Assembly: GCF_900101505.1 (NCBI RefSeq) | Contig: NZ_FMZI01000009.1 | Span: forward strand, 124,001-188,000 | DNA from: Antarctobacter albus | Lineage (GTDB): Bacteria > Pseudomonadota > Alphaproteobacteria > Rhodobacterales > Rhodobacteraceae | Length of the DNA: 64,000 nt | Reading direction: 5' to 3' | Shown: positions 56,315 to 64,000 of the stretch, piece by piece | Position numbering within the stretch: position 1 is the stretch's first letter | Layout of the letters: every line of letters begins with the position of its first letter | Notes under the pieces: model-generated | What the model was told of the DNA's origin: nothing | Database searches by the model: none | The model's input: the letters and a program-made list of their open reading frames with translations, nothing else | Translations under genes and position numbers: made by a program

Positions 56315-56756
56315 CGTTCCGCAGGCAGAATTCCCGGACAAAGCTGCTGTCGCCGCGATTGCCAAGCTCTTGCACCGCCATCTCGGGGCTGCGCCAGATC
56401 GCGGTATGCCCGGCTTCTGTCGGGGGGCCGTGCGGTCGCACCGGCTGCGCCGTGTAGATCACGCAGAGCTTTTCCGCCCAGAGATCGTATTCCGGCATGA
56501 AGGTGAACCGCCGGAAGGCACCCAGCCGGCGCGGCCGGGCGATTCGCCAGCCGGTTTCCTCGAACACCTCGCGGTGCAGGGCGGTCAGCGGATGTTCCCC
56601 CGGGTCGATGCCGCCGCCGGGCAGTTGCACCTCTGGTCCCGGGTCGGCCTGCAGCGTCAGCAACAGGCGCCCGGCGCGGGGCAGGATGGCATAGACGCCG
56701 GGCCGCAGAGTATAGCGCCGACCGGGTTCCGGCGGCGTGCCGATCCTGGGTGTCAT
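56295..56756 (-). CDS. NUDIX hydrolase
   Basis: The 153-residue product has a complete NUDIX box, beginning GGGIDPGEHPLTALHREVF and ending EETGW. Substrate specificity is not evident. It overlaps the 3' end of the phosphatase gene by 20 nt in convergent orientation and is divergent from hslO. Confidence 0.88.
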   Translation of the reverse strand: MTPRIGTPPEPGRRYTLRPGVYAILPRAGRLLLTLQADPGPEVQLPGGGIDPGEHPLTALHREVFEETGWRIARPRRLGAFRRFTFMPEYDLWAEKLCVIYTAQPVRPHGPPTEAGHTAIWRSPEMAVQELGNRGDSSFVREFCLRNVRPWRP

Positions 56757-56834
56757 CCCTGGCCCCCTTTGCGTCCGGGTTCATTCCTCTTATATGGTCG
56801 CGATATGCCAGCCAAAGGCAGACAAGGAAACCCC

Positions 56835-57842
56835 ATGAGCATCGGCAACAAACTCGCCTGGGACGACACCGTCCTACCCTTTCAGCTTGACCGTTCGGAC
56901 ATGCGCGGCCGGGTCGCCCGGCTTGACGGCGTGCTGTCCGGCGTTCTGAGACAGCACGATTACCCCGCCCCGGTCGAGGCACTGGTGGCCGAGATGGCAC
57001 TGTTGACCGCGCTGATCGGCCAAACCATCAAGCTGCGCTGGAAACTGTCGCTGCAGGTGCAGACGAACGGCCCGGTGCGGATGATCGCCACCGATTACTT
57101 CGGCCCCGAGGAAGAAGGCCAGCCGGCGCGTATCCGGGCCTATGCCAGTTTCGACCGGGACCGGATCACCGACGCGCCGCCGTTCCAGCAGCTTGGCTCG
57201 GGCTATTTCGCGATCCTGATCGACCAGGGCAAGGGGATGCAACCCTACCAGGGCATCACCCCCATCGCGGGCAGCAGCCTGTCGGATTGCGCCGCCGCCT
57301 ATTTCGCGCAGTCCGAACAGCTGCCCACCACCTTTGCGCTGTCCTATGGCCGGTCGACCGAACCGGGCGTGGCCGAACATTGGCGTGCGGGGGGCATCAT
57401 GCTGCAGCACATGCCCAAGGCCTCGCCTTTTGCCAGCGGCGAAGGCGGGTCGGGTGACGAAGGGTTGCTGCAGGCCGAGGATCTGCTCAGCGGCGACAAC
57501 GAGGAAAACTGGAACCGGGTCAACAGCCACCTGCATACGCTGGAGGAAATGGAGCTGATCGGCCCGACCGTGCCGCCGACAGAGCTGTTGTTGCGCCTGT
57601 TCCACGAGGAACAGCCGCGGGTCTACGATGCGCAGCCGGTGCGTTTCGGCTGTACCTGCTCCGAGGATCGCGTGCGCCAGAGCCTGTCGATCTACTCGGC
57701 CCGGGACATCGAGAAGATGACCACGGACGAAGGGCTGGTGACGGCGGATTGCCAGTTCTGCGGCGCACATTACACGCTGGACCCTGCCAGCGTAGGGTTC
57801 GAGGCCGATGGGTCCGATGACACGGCCAATGACACGGAATGA
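56835..57842 (+). CDS. hslO: Redox-regulated chaperone Hsp33
   Basis: The 335-residue product has an N-terminal substrate-binding domain (MALLTALIGQTIKLRWKLSLQ, GVAEHWRAGGIMLQHMP) and the C-terminal zinc switch with CxC (CTCSEDRV) and CxxC (CQFCGAHY). Oxidation of these cysteines releases zinc and activates the chaperone. The ATG giving MSIGNK was chosen because AAGGAA precedes it. It overlaps the following NUDIX gene. Confidence 0.95.
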   Translation: MSIGNKLAWDDTVLPFQLDRSDMRGRVARLDGVLSGVLRQHDYPAPVEALVAEMALLTALIGQTIKLRWKLSLQVQTNGPVRMIATDYFGPEEEGQPARIRAYASFDRDRITDAPPFQQLGSGYFAILIDQGKGMQPYQGITPIAGSSLSDCAAAYFAQSEQLPTTFALSYGRSTEPGVAEHWRAGGIMLQHMPKASPFASGEGGSGDEGLLQAEDLLSGDNEENWNRVNSHLHTLEEMELIGPTVPPTELLLRLFHEEQPRVYDAQPVRFGCTCSEDRVRQSLSIYSARDIEKMTTDEGLVTADCQFCGAHYTLDPASVGFEADGSDDTANDTE

Positions 57843-58431
57843 ACAGGAAGCGCGGTTGCGCCGGGCGCCGGATGCGCCCGGGGCGCCCTCGTCGGATTTC
57901 GACCTGAACCCCAAGATTGTCCTTCCCGAGGACCGCAAGCTGCGCCCGGCGGGCGTGCTGGCGGCCTTTCGCCCCGGCGCGAAGGGGCTGGACCTGATCC
58001 TGACCAAACGCTCCAGCCGGTTGAAACACCATCCCGGCCAGATCGCCTTTCCGGGCGGCAAGGTCGATCCGGGCGATGCCGACGAGGTGGCGGCCGCCCT
58101 GCGCGAGGCGCAGGAGGAAGTGGCGCTGGACCCCGGCCAGGTCGAGGTGCTGGGCACGTTGCCGCCGCATGAGACGGTGACCGGCTTCGTGGTGACGCCG
58201 GTCATCGGGCTGGTGCATGGTGATTTCACGCCGGTGCCGGAACCCGGCGAGGTCGACGAGGTCTTTGCCGTGCCTTACGCCCATGTCACTGATCCCGAAC
58301 GCTATTCCGTGCAGTGGCGGCGCTGGCGCGGGCAAAGGCGGCTGTACTACACGGTGCCGTTTGGGCCTTATTACATCTGGGGCGCCACGGCGCGGATGCT
58401 GCGGGCGCTGGCGGAAAGGGTACAGCCATGA
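57808..58431 (+). CDS. CoA pyrophosphatase (NUDIX, NudL-like)
   Basis: The product has about 207 residues with the CoA-specific motif around LILTKRSSRLKHHPGQ followed by the NUDIX box FPGGKVDPGD...ALREAQEEVAL. It would cleave CoA to phosphopantetheine and adenosine bisphosphate. Starts at 57808, 57817 and 57829 are possible; the first has GAGG upstream. It overlaps hslO by 35 nt and cca by 4 nt. Confidence 0.88.
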   Translation: MGPMTRPMTRNEQEARLRRAPDAPGAPSSDFDLNPKIVLPEDRKLRPAGVLAAFRPGAKGLDLILTKRSSRLKHHPGQIAFPGGKVDPGDADEVAAALREAQEEVALDPGQVEVLGTLPPHETVTGFVVTPVIGLVHGDFTPVPEPGEVDEVFAVPYAHVTDPERYSVQWRRWRGQRRLYYTVPFGPYYIWGATARMLRALAERVQP

Positions 58432-59591
58432 CCCGTGTCACCGGCGACTGGCTGGACTCGCCCGCAACGCAGGTGGTCATGGGGCTGCTCGAAGACGGGG
58501 GGCACCTTGCCTATGCGGTCGGTGGCTGCGTGCGCAACGCGCTCTTGGCTGTGCCGGTCAGCGACGTGGACATTTCCACGGACGCGCGCCCGGAACGGGT
58601 GATGGAACTCGCGCGGGCCGCCGGGCTGAAGGTCGTACCGACGGGGATCGACCACGGCACGGTGACGGTGGTCGCCGATGGCGAGGGGTTCGAGGTCACG
58701 ACATTCCGCGCCGATGTGGAAACCGATGGCCGGCGGGCCGTGGTGCGCTTTGCCGATGACGTGCACGAGGATGCCGTGCGGCGCGACTTTACCATGAACG
58801 CGCTTTACGCCGATCGGCGCGGCACGCTGGTCGATCCGCTGGGCGGCTTGCCGGACCTCGAGGCGCGGCACTTCCGCTTTATCCTGGATGCCGACACCCG
58901 CATTCGCGAGGATTACCTGCGCATTTTGCGTTTTTTCCGGTTCACTGCCTGGTACGGCGATCCCGAGGCCGGGATGGACCCCGAGGCGCTGGCCGCCATT
59001 GCTGCCAATCTCGATGGGCTGGACGTGCTGTCGCGCGAACGGGTCGGCGTGGAACTGGTCAAGCTGCTCAAGGCGCCCGATCCGCTGGTGTCCGTCTCGG
59101 TGATGGAGCGGCTGGGCGTGCTGGCCCATGTCCTTCCCGGGGCGAGTATCACGGCGCTGGGCCCCTACCTGCTGCTTGAGGCGGAACAGGGCATGCCGCC
59201 CGATCCGATGGCCCGCATGGCGGTCATGGGATATTTCGACGGGGCCGCGTTGCGCCTGTCGAGGTCGCAGCAGCGCGAGCTGGAGCTGTTCCGCGCACTG
59301 ATGTCCGGGACCGAGGGCCCGGCAGAGCTTGCCTACCGCCACGGCAGCCAGGCGGCTCAGATCGTGATGGTCCTGCGGGCCGCCAGCCTGGGGATGCCGG
59401 TGCCGCCCGAACTGGCGGCAGAGCTGTCGCGCGGGGCGCAGGCCAAATTCCCCTTGAAAGCCAAGCATTTGATGCCAGCCTACCAGGGCGCCGCGCTGGG
59501 CGATGCGCTGCGCCGGGCCGAGGATCACTGGATTGCGCAGGATTTTGCGCCCGATGGCGCCGTCCTGCGGAACTGGCTCGACGAGGGGTGA
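58428..59591 (+). CDS. cca: CCA-adding enzyme / tRNA nucleotidyltransferase family protein
   Basis: The 387-residue product has the class II nucleotidyltransferase core: YAVGGCVRNALLAVPVSDVDIST, the second motif RRDFTMNALY, and an RNA-binding helix pair (REDYLRILRFFRFTAWYG). It adds or repairs the CCA end of tRNA. The ATG overlaps the NUDIX stop (ATGA), so hslO-NUDIX-cca form a coupled group. Confidence 0.93.
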   Translation: MTRVTGDWLDSPATQVVMGLLEDGGHLAYAVGGCVRNALLAVPVSDVDISTDARPERVMELARAAGLKVVPTGIDHGTVTVVADGEGFEVTTFRADVETDGRRAVVRFADDVHEDAVRRDFTMNALYADRRGTLVDPLGGLPDLEARHFRFILDADTRIREDYLRILRFFRFTAWYGDPEAGMDPEALAAIAANLDGLDVLSRERVGVELVKLLKAPDPLVSVSVMERLGVLAHVLPGASITALGPYLLLEAEQGMPPDPMARMAVMGYFDGAALRLSRSQQRELELFRALMSGTEGPAELAYRHGSQAAQIVMVLRAASLGMPVPPELAAELSRGAQAKFPLKAKHLMPAYQGAALGDALRRAEDHWIAQDFAPDGAVLRNWLDEG

Positions 59592-59595
59592 CAGG

Positions 59596-59640
59596 CCGGG
59601 AATTCTGGCCTAATACATGTTCGACTCATGTAATTCCCGG
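59596..59640. promoter_or_regulatory. Nested inverted repeat between cca and the ABC genes
   Basis: CCGGGAATT (59596-59604) pairs perfectly with AATTCCCGG (59632-59640). Inside it, ACATG (59615-59619) pairs with CATGT (59627-59631) around a seven-base loop, leaving a ten-base bulge on one side only. It starts 5 nt after the cca stop. It could end the cca transcript or act in the leader of the ABC operon; there is no T-run. Confidence 0.5.
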
Positions 59641-59765
59641 GAGACATGATGGTGCGTGACAGGATCCTGATCAGCTTCGCCTGAGCCGGTCTGCACGCGC
59701 GGGTCGGCCACTGGCAGCCCCGCTTTACCCTTATCATTGTCAAAATGCTCCAAGGAGCGCCCGGT

Positions 59766-61613
59766 ATGTTCCGTTTCTTTGAAAACCTCGTCGATCCCTA
59801 TCTTGACTACACGCCGACCGATCGGCCGCCCACGCGCCTGTGGCCCTTTATGCGCGAGTACCTTTACCCTTTCCGCCGGATCATGGCCGTGGCCGTCCTG
59901 TTCAAGATGGTTGTCGCCGCCAGCGAGGTCCTTCTGATCTGGTATATGGCCCGGATCGTCGATCTCCTGGCGCAGGGCACGCCCGACCAGATCCTGCCGC
60001 AATACGGGATGGAATTCGCGCTGGCCGCGCTTTGGGTGCTGGTGCTGCGCACCATCGTCTCGGGCGTGGACATGGCGTTCCTGCACAACACGATCCTGCC
60101 CAACCTGGGGACGTTGATCCGCTGGCGGTCGCACCGGCACGTCCTGCGGCAGTCGGTTGGCTGGTTCGAAAACGATTTCGCGGGCCGCATCGCCAACCGT
60201 ATCATGCAGACGCCCCCCGCCGCGGGCGAGGCGGCCTTTCAGGTGCTGGATGCCGCCGCCTTCTTCGTTTCGACACTGATCGGCGCGTTGATCATGCTGT
60301 CGGGGTTCGATGTGCGGCTGGCTATCCCGCTGGTCCTCTGGATCGCGGGATATCTTTGGCTGATGCGCTGGACGATCACGCGGGCCGGTCCCGCCTCCAA
60401 GGCCAGTTCCGATGCCCGCAGCGCGATCACCGGGCGGGTGGTGGACAGCTACACAAACATCCATTCGGTCAAGATGTTCGCCCATCACGACCGCGAGGTG
60501 GATTATGCCCGCGAGGCCATCGAAACGGCGCGCAAGACCTTCATGCGGGAAATGCGGATCGTCACGATCATGGACTTCTCGCTGACCTTCCTGAACGGGG
60601 CGATGATCGTGGCGGTGGCCTCGCTTGCGGTCTGGCTCTGGATCGCCGGGTTGACGACAGAGGGGATGGTGGCCGCCGCGCTGGCCATGGTGCTGCGGCT
60701 GAACAACATGACCTACTGGATCATGTGGGCGATGACGAACCTGGTTCAGAACCTTGGTGTCGTGGCCGAGGGGATGGAAACGATCGCCCAGCCGGTGACA
60801 TTGGTAGATGACAACGACGCAAAGCCGCTGGTGATGGACACGGGCGCCATCGAGATCCGCAACCTGTCGCATCACTACGGACGCGACGCGGGCGGGCTGG
60901 ACCGTGTATCGCTGAATATCGCACCGGGCGAAAAGATCGGCCTCGTTGGCCGGTCGGGCGCGGGCAAGACGACACTGGTCAAGCTGCTGTTGCGGTTCTA
61001 CGACGCCGAAAAGGGCGAGATCCTGATCGACGGTCAGAACATCGCCCGCGTCACGCAGGACAGCCTGCGGCTGAACATCGGCATGGTACAGCAGGATTCG
61101 GCGCTGCTGCACCGCTCGGTCCGCGACAACATCCTGTACGGTCGCCCCGACGCCAGCGAGGCCGAGATGCTGGAGGCGGCGAAACAGGCGCAGGCGCATG
61201 AGTTCATCCTGGATCTCGAAGATCCGCAGGGGCGCACCGGCTATGACGCCCATGTGGGGGAACGGGGCGTGAAACTCTCCGGCGGGCAGCGGCAGCGGGT
61301 GACGCTGGCGCGGGTGATCCTCAAGGACGCGCCGATCCTGCTGCTGGACGAGGCGACCAGCGCGCTGGACTCCGAGGTCGAGGCCGCGATCCAGGACACG
61401 CTTTACGGCATGATGCAGGGCAAGACGGTGATCGCCATCGCGCACCGCCTGTCGACCATCGCCCAGATGGACCGCATCCTGGTCATGGACGAGGGGCGGA
61501 TCGCCGAAGAGGGCAGCCATGACGCGCTTTTGGCCAAGGGCGGGCTATATGCCAGTTTCTGGGCACGCCAATCGGGCGGTTTCCTTGATCCGGACACGCA
61601 GGCGGCAGAGTAA
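59766..61613 (+). CDS. ABC half-exporter (membrane plus ATPase), first of three
   Basis: The 615-residue product has six membrane segments in its N-terminal half and an ATPase with Walker A GRSGAGKTT (about residue 395), signature LSGGQRQRV and Walker B ILLLDEATSALD. The type IV exporter fold suggests lipid, peptide or drug export; substrate is unknown. The ATG follows AAGGAG with 8 nt spacing. The stop overlaps the start of the second half-exporter gene by one base (TAATG). Confidence 0.9.
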   Translation: MFRFFENLVDPYLDYTPTDRPPTRLWPFMREYLYPFRRIMAVAVLFKMVVAASEVLLIWYMARIVDLLAQGTPDQILPQYGMEFALAALWVLVLRTIVSGVDMAFLHNTILPNLGTLIRWRSHRHVLRQSVGWFENDFAGRIANRIMQTPPAAGEAAFQVLDAAAFFVSTLIGALIMLSGFDVRLAIPLVLWIAGYLWLMRWTITRAGPASKASSDARSAITGRVVDSYTNIHSVKMFAHHDREVDYAREAIETARKTFMREMRIVTIMDFSLTFLNGAMIVAVASLAVWLWIAGLTTEGMVAAALAMVLRLNNMTYWIMWAMTNLVQNLGVVAEGMETIAQPVTLVDDNDAKPLVMDTGAIEIRNLSHHYGRDAGGLDRVSLNIAPGEKIGLVGRSGAGKTTLVKLLLRFYDAEKGEILIDGQNIARVTQDSLRLNIGMVQQDSALLHRSVRDNILYGRPDASEAEMLEAAKQAQAHEFILDLEDPQGRTGYDAHVGERGVKLSGGQRQRVTLARVILKDAPILLLDEATSALDSEVEAAIQDTLYGMMQGKTVIAIAHRLSTIAQMDRILVMDEGRIAEEGSHDALLAKGGLYASFWARQSGGFLDPDTQAAE

Positions 61614-63475
61614 TGCAGGCACTTTTCCAGAAACTGATCGCACGCGCGGGCAACATGATCGACCCGGAGCGGCAGGCCGAAGGCATGCCGCCCGACCGGC
61701 TGCGCGCCTTCATGACCTGGGCCTTGCAGGGCGGCTGGTTGATCATCTGGCTGGGGGTGGCGATCTCGGCCCTGGCGGGCGTGACAGAGGTGCTGTCGAT
61801 GTACCTTCTGGGCCGCGTGGTCGATGCGGTTGGCGGGCCGGTGCAGGACGGTTTCCTCTCCGACCACATGGGGCTGATCGCCTTGGCGGTCGGCATCCTG
61901 CTGGTCGCACGCCCGCTGCTGTTCGGTGGTCTGGCGCTGACCCAATCGGTGATGATCGGGCCGAATATCTTCAAGCTGGTGCTGGCACGGCTCTACCGCT
62001 GGACCATCGGCCAGTCCGTTACCTTTTTCGATGACGATTACGCGGGCCGCATCGCGCAGAAGATGGTGCAGGCCGCGCGATCCTTGACCGAAATCGTGAT
62101 CGAGACGGTCAACGCCGTCACCTTCGGGCTGGCGACCATCATCGGCACTGCCGTTCTGCTGGCCGCGATCCACCCGGGGATGCTCTTGCTGCTGGCGGGG
62201 TGGTTTGCGCTTTACCTGGCCTTCCTGCGGGTGATGTTGCCGATCATTCGCCGCCGTTCCGCCGCCCGGGCAGAGGCGCAGGCGATGGTGACGGGCCAGG
62301 TCGTCGACACGATTTCCAACATCAAGACGGTCAAGCTGTTCGCCGGCGACATGCACGAGGACCGCCGCGCGCTGGGCGAAATGGAAAACCTGCGCGGCAA
62401 GACGCTGGACTTCGGCGAGGCGACCACGGCCTTTCGCCTTGGCCTGATCTTCATTGCTGGAATGCTGCCCGTCATCATGGTGGGCATGGCCATCGCCATG
62501 CGCAGCGCGGGCGTGTCGCCGGGCGACATCGCCGCCGTGGGCGCGGTCACGATCCGGCTGGCGCAGATGACCGGCTGGATCAGCTTTACCCTGATGGTGA
62601 TCTACGGCCACGTCGGCGAGGTCGAGGACGGGATGACAACGCTCAGCGTGTCGCACGCACTGACCGACAAGCCCGGCGCCACCGACCTGCAGGTGAGCGA
62701 GGGCGAGATCACCTTTGACAATGTGCATTTTGCCTATGGCGGGCGGACCGGCGGTGTGTCCGGCATCGACCTGACCATCCATCCGGGCGAAAAGCTGGCC
62801 ATCGTCGGGGCCTCGGGCGCGGGCAAGTCGACGCTCTTGTCGCTGCTTTTGCGGCTCTACGACAGCGAAAGCGGGCAGGTGCGGATCGACGGCACCGACG
62901 TTTCGGGGGTCACGCAAACCAGCCTGCGCAGCCAGATCGGCATGGTCACGCAGGAAACCGCGATGTTCAACCGCTCGGCGCTGGACAATATCCGCTATGG
63001 CCGTCCCGGCGCGACAGAGGCCGAGGTGATCGAGGCCGCGAAACGGGCCGAGGCACATGAGTTCATCCTGGAACTGGAGGATTTTCGGGGCCGCACCGGC
63101 TATGGCGCCTACCTGGGTGAACGCGGCGTCAAGCTGTCCGGTGGCCAGCGCCAGCGGATCGCGCTGGCCCGTGCCATTCTCAAGGATGCGCCGATCCTGG
63201 TGCTGGATGAGGCGACAAGCGCGCTCGACAGCGAGGTCGAGGCGGCGATCCAGGAGGCGCTTGGCCGGGTGATGGAGGGCAAGACCGTTCTGGCCATCGC
63301 GCACCGGCTGTCGACCATTTCCAGCATGGACCGGATCGTTGTCCTGCATGAGGGCCGCATCGCCGAACAGGGCACCCATGACGAGCTGCTGGAGAAGAAG
63401 GGCCTTTATGCCCGCTACTGGGACCGGCAATCCGGCGGATTCCTGGGTGAGGACGCGGTGGAGGCGGCGGAATGA
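61613..63475 (+). CDS. ABC half-exporter, second of three
   Basis: The 620-residue product has the same design: six membrane helices, Walker A GASGAGKST (about residue 399), LSGGQRQRIALARA and ILVLDEATSALD. It is clearly related to the first gene (for example the segment FDDDYAGRIAQKM matches FENDFAGRIANRI there). The two may form a heterodimer. Its stop overlaps the third gene's start (ATGA). Confidence 0.9.
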   Translation: MQALFQKLIARAGNMIDPERQAEGMPPDRLRAFMTWALQGGWLIIWLGVAISALAGVTEVLSMYLLGRVVDAVGGPVQDGFLSDHMGLIALAVGILLVARPLLFGGLALTQSVMIGPNIFKLVLARLYRWTIGQSVTFFDDDYAGRIAQKMVQAARSLTEIVIETVNAVTFGLATIIGTAVLLAAIHPGMLLLLAGWFALYLAFLRVMLPIIRRRSAARAEAQAMVTGQVVDTISNIKTVKLFAGDMHEDRRALGEMENLRGKTLDFGEATTAFRLGLIFIAGMLPVIMVGMAIAMRSAGVSPGDIAAVGAVTIRLAQMTGWISFTLMVIYGHVGEVEDGMTTLSVSHALTDKPGATDLQVSEGEITFDNVHFAYGGRTGGVSGIDLTIHPGEKLAIVGASGAGKSTLLSLLLRLYDSESGQVRIDGTDVSGVTQTSLRSQIGMVTQETAMFNRSALDNIRYGRPGATEAEVIEAAKRAEAHEFILELEDFRGRTGYGAYLGERGVKLSGGQRQRIALARAILKDAPILVLDEATSALDSEVEAAIQEALGRVMEGKTVLAIAHRLSTISSMDRIVVLHEGRIAEQGTHDELLEKKGLYARYWDRQSGGFLGEDAVEAAE

Positions 63476-64000
63476 TCCGACGCCTGCTGCCGAAGATCGA
63501 CCCGTTCCAGCCTGCGGACGGTGCGCCGCCGCAGGGCCTGTGGGCCTTTGCATGCTGGGCGCTGAAGGGCGCGGAAAAGCCGATCCTGCTGGCGGTCTTC
63601 GTCACCGCGATGACCGGGATTTCCGAACTGGTCGCGGCGCGCTTTACCGGCTGGGTGATCGACGGCGCCGAGGCCACCGGCCCCGGCGCCTTCTGGGAGC
63701 CGTTCTGGTGGCTGATCCTGTTCGGGCTGGCCTTCTTCCTGCTGATCCGCCCGCTGATTTTCGTCTTTGACGCGGGCGTGTCGGGCGTGATGCTGGGGCC
63801 GAACCTGTTTCCGATGGTCCTGCAACGGCTGAACAGCCATGTCCTTGGCCATTCGATGCGCTTCTTCGAGAACGATTTTGCCGGACGGCTCAGCCAGAAA
63901 GCGCTGCAGGTGTCGCGCGCGCTGACCGACCTTGTGCTGGAAACCACGGATGTGGTCGTCTACGCGCTGGCGATGTTCGTGGGGGCCTTTTTCCTGCTGG
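63472..64000 (+). CDS. ABC half-exporter, third of three (3' end outside window)
   Basis: The 176 codons visible encode the N-terminal membrane domain of a third related exporter: LWAFACWALKGAEKPILL is followed by hydrophobic helices and FFENDFAGRLSQKALQ, the coupling region shared with the two preceding genes. The start overlaps the stop of the second gene by 4 nt. The ATPase half lies beyond the window edge. Confidence 0.88.
   Translation, partial: MIRRLLPKIDPFQPADGAPPQGLWAFACWALKGAEKPILLAVFVTAMTGISELVAARFTGWVIDGAEATGPGAFWEPFWWLILFGLAFFLLIRPLIFVFDAGVSGVMLGPNLFPMVLQRLNSHVLGHSMRFFENDFAGRLSQKALQVSRALTDLVLETTDVVVYALAMFVGAFFLL

Noticed and set aside
61403-63553. Long leftward frame antisense to the second ABC exporter
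   Set aside because: The exporter on the + strand has complete Walker and signature motifs; the antisense frame has none.

Overview
The window looks like a chromosomal segment of a high-GC alphaproteobacterium of the order Rhodobacterales (roseobacter type). The evidence is the motB-flgE-flgK-flgL-flgI-motA-flhA-fliR-flhB flagellar order, the rho-mnmE-mnmG-rsmG-parA-parB block facing maf-aroE-coaE-dnaQ, and frequent 4-nt ATGA and 1-nt TGATG gene overlaps. No tRNA, rRNA, CRISPR array, insertion sequence or prophage was recognised.

Layout. (1) 1-14.2 kb: a flagellar cluster. The tail of a probable flgH and fliL read rightward and meet, at a perfect 12-bp hairpin terminator, a long leftward run: motB, flgE, flgK, flgL, flgI, motA, a large periplasmic TPR-like protein, flhA, fliR, flhB and a small coiled-coil protein in a FliJ-like position. 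CtrA-like half-site pairs lie upstream of motB and flgE. (2) 14.4-20 kb: a small surface-polysaccharide group (YjbH, YjbF, a sugar transferase, an epimerase/reductase, a Wza-type export lipoprotein). (3) 20-24.8 kb: an MFS transporter, then smr-mltA-Tim44 domain protein (overlapping, leftward), fxsA and secB. A perfect 22-bp palindrome with no obvious cognate gene lies at 21.26 kb. (4) 24.8-34.9 kb: the probable replication-origin and segregation region. dnaQ-coaE-aroE-maf point left and rho-mnmE-mnmG-rsmG-parA-parB point right from a 521-nt non-coding interval with an AT-rich segment and DnaA-box-like sequences (candidate oriC). Two perfect 16-bp parS sites are embedded in coding sequence (mnmG start codon region, 5' end of rsmG), with a degenerate third copy in coaE. 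(5) 34.9-45.2 kb: housekeeping genes (hemW, rdgB, rph, hrcA, grpE, mutS, maeB, a PfkB kinase). (6) 45.2-48.3 kb: two adjacent RTX proteins with beta-helix-like N-terminal halves and a shared C-terminal domain. (7) 48.5-59.6 kb: msrA with a signal peptide, a small secreted DUF7282-like protein, a DUF1810 protein, argG, a membrane protein, ilvA, an SDR, a divergent Hpt / response-regulator-phosphatase pair, two NUDIX genes, hslO and cca. (8) 59.6-64 kb: three consecutive, translationally coupled ABC half-exporter genes, the third cut by the window edge.

How the parts work together. The first third encodes the export gate, hook/filament junction, P-ring and stator of a flagellum. The centre couples origin, parS sites and ParAB, the usual alphaproteobacterial arrangement for segregating the origin. 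The rest is core metabolism and stress response, plus accessory surface and secretion functions. Product calls rest on motif reading. Start codons were picked from ribosome-binding sites, overlaps and family lengths, and could be a few codons off.
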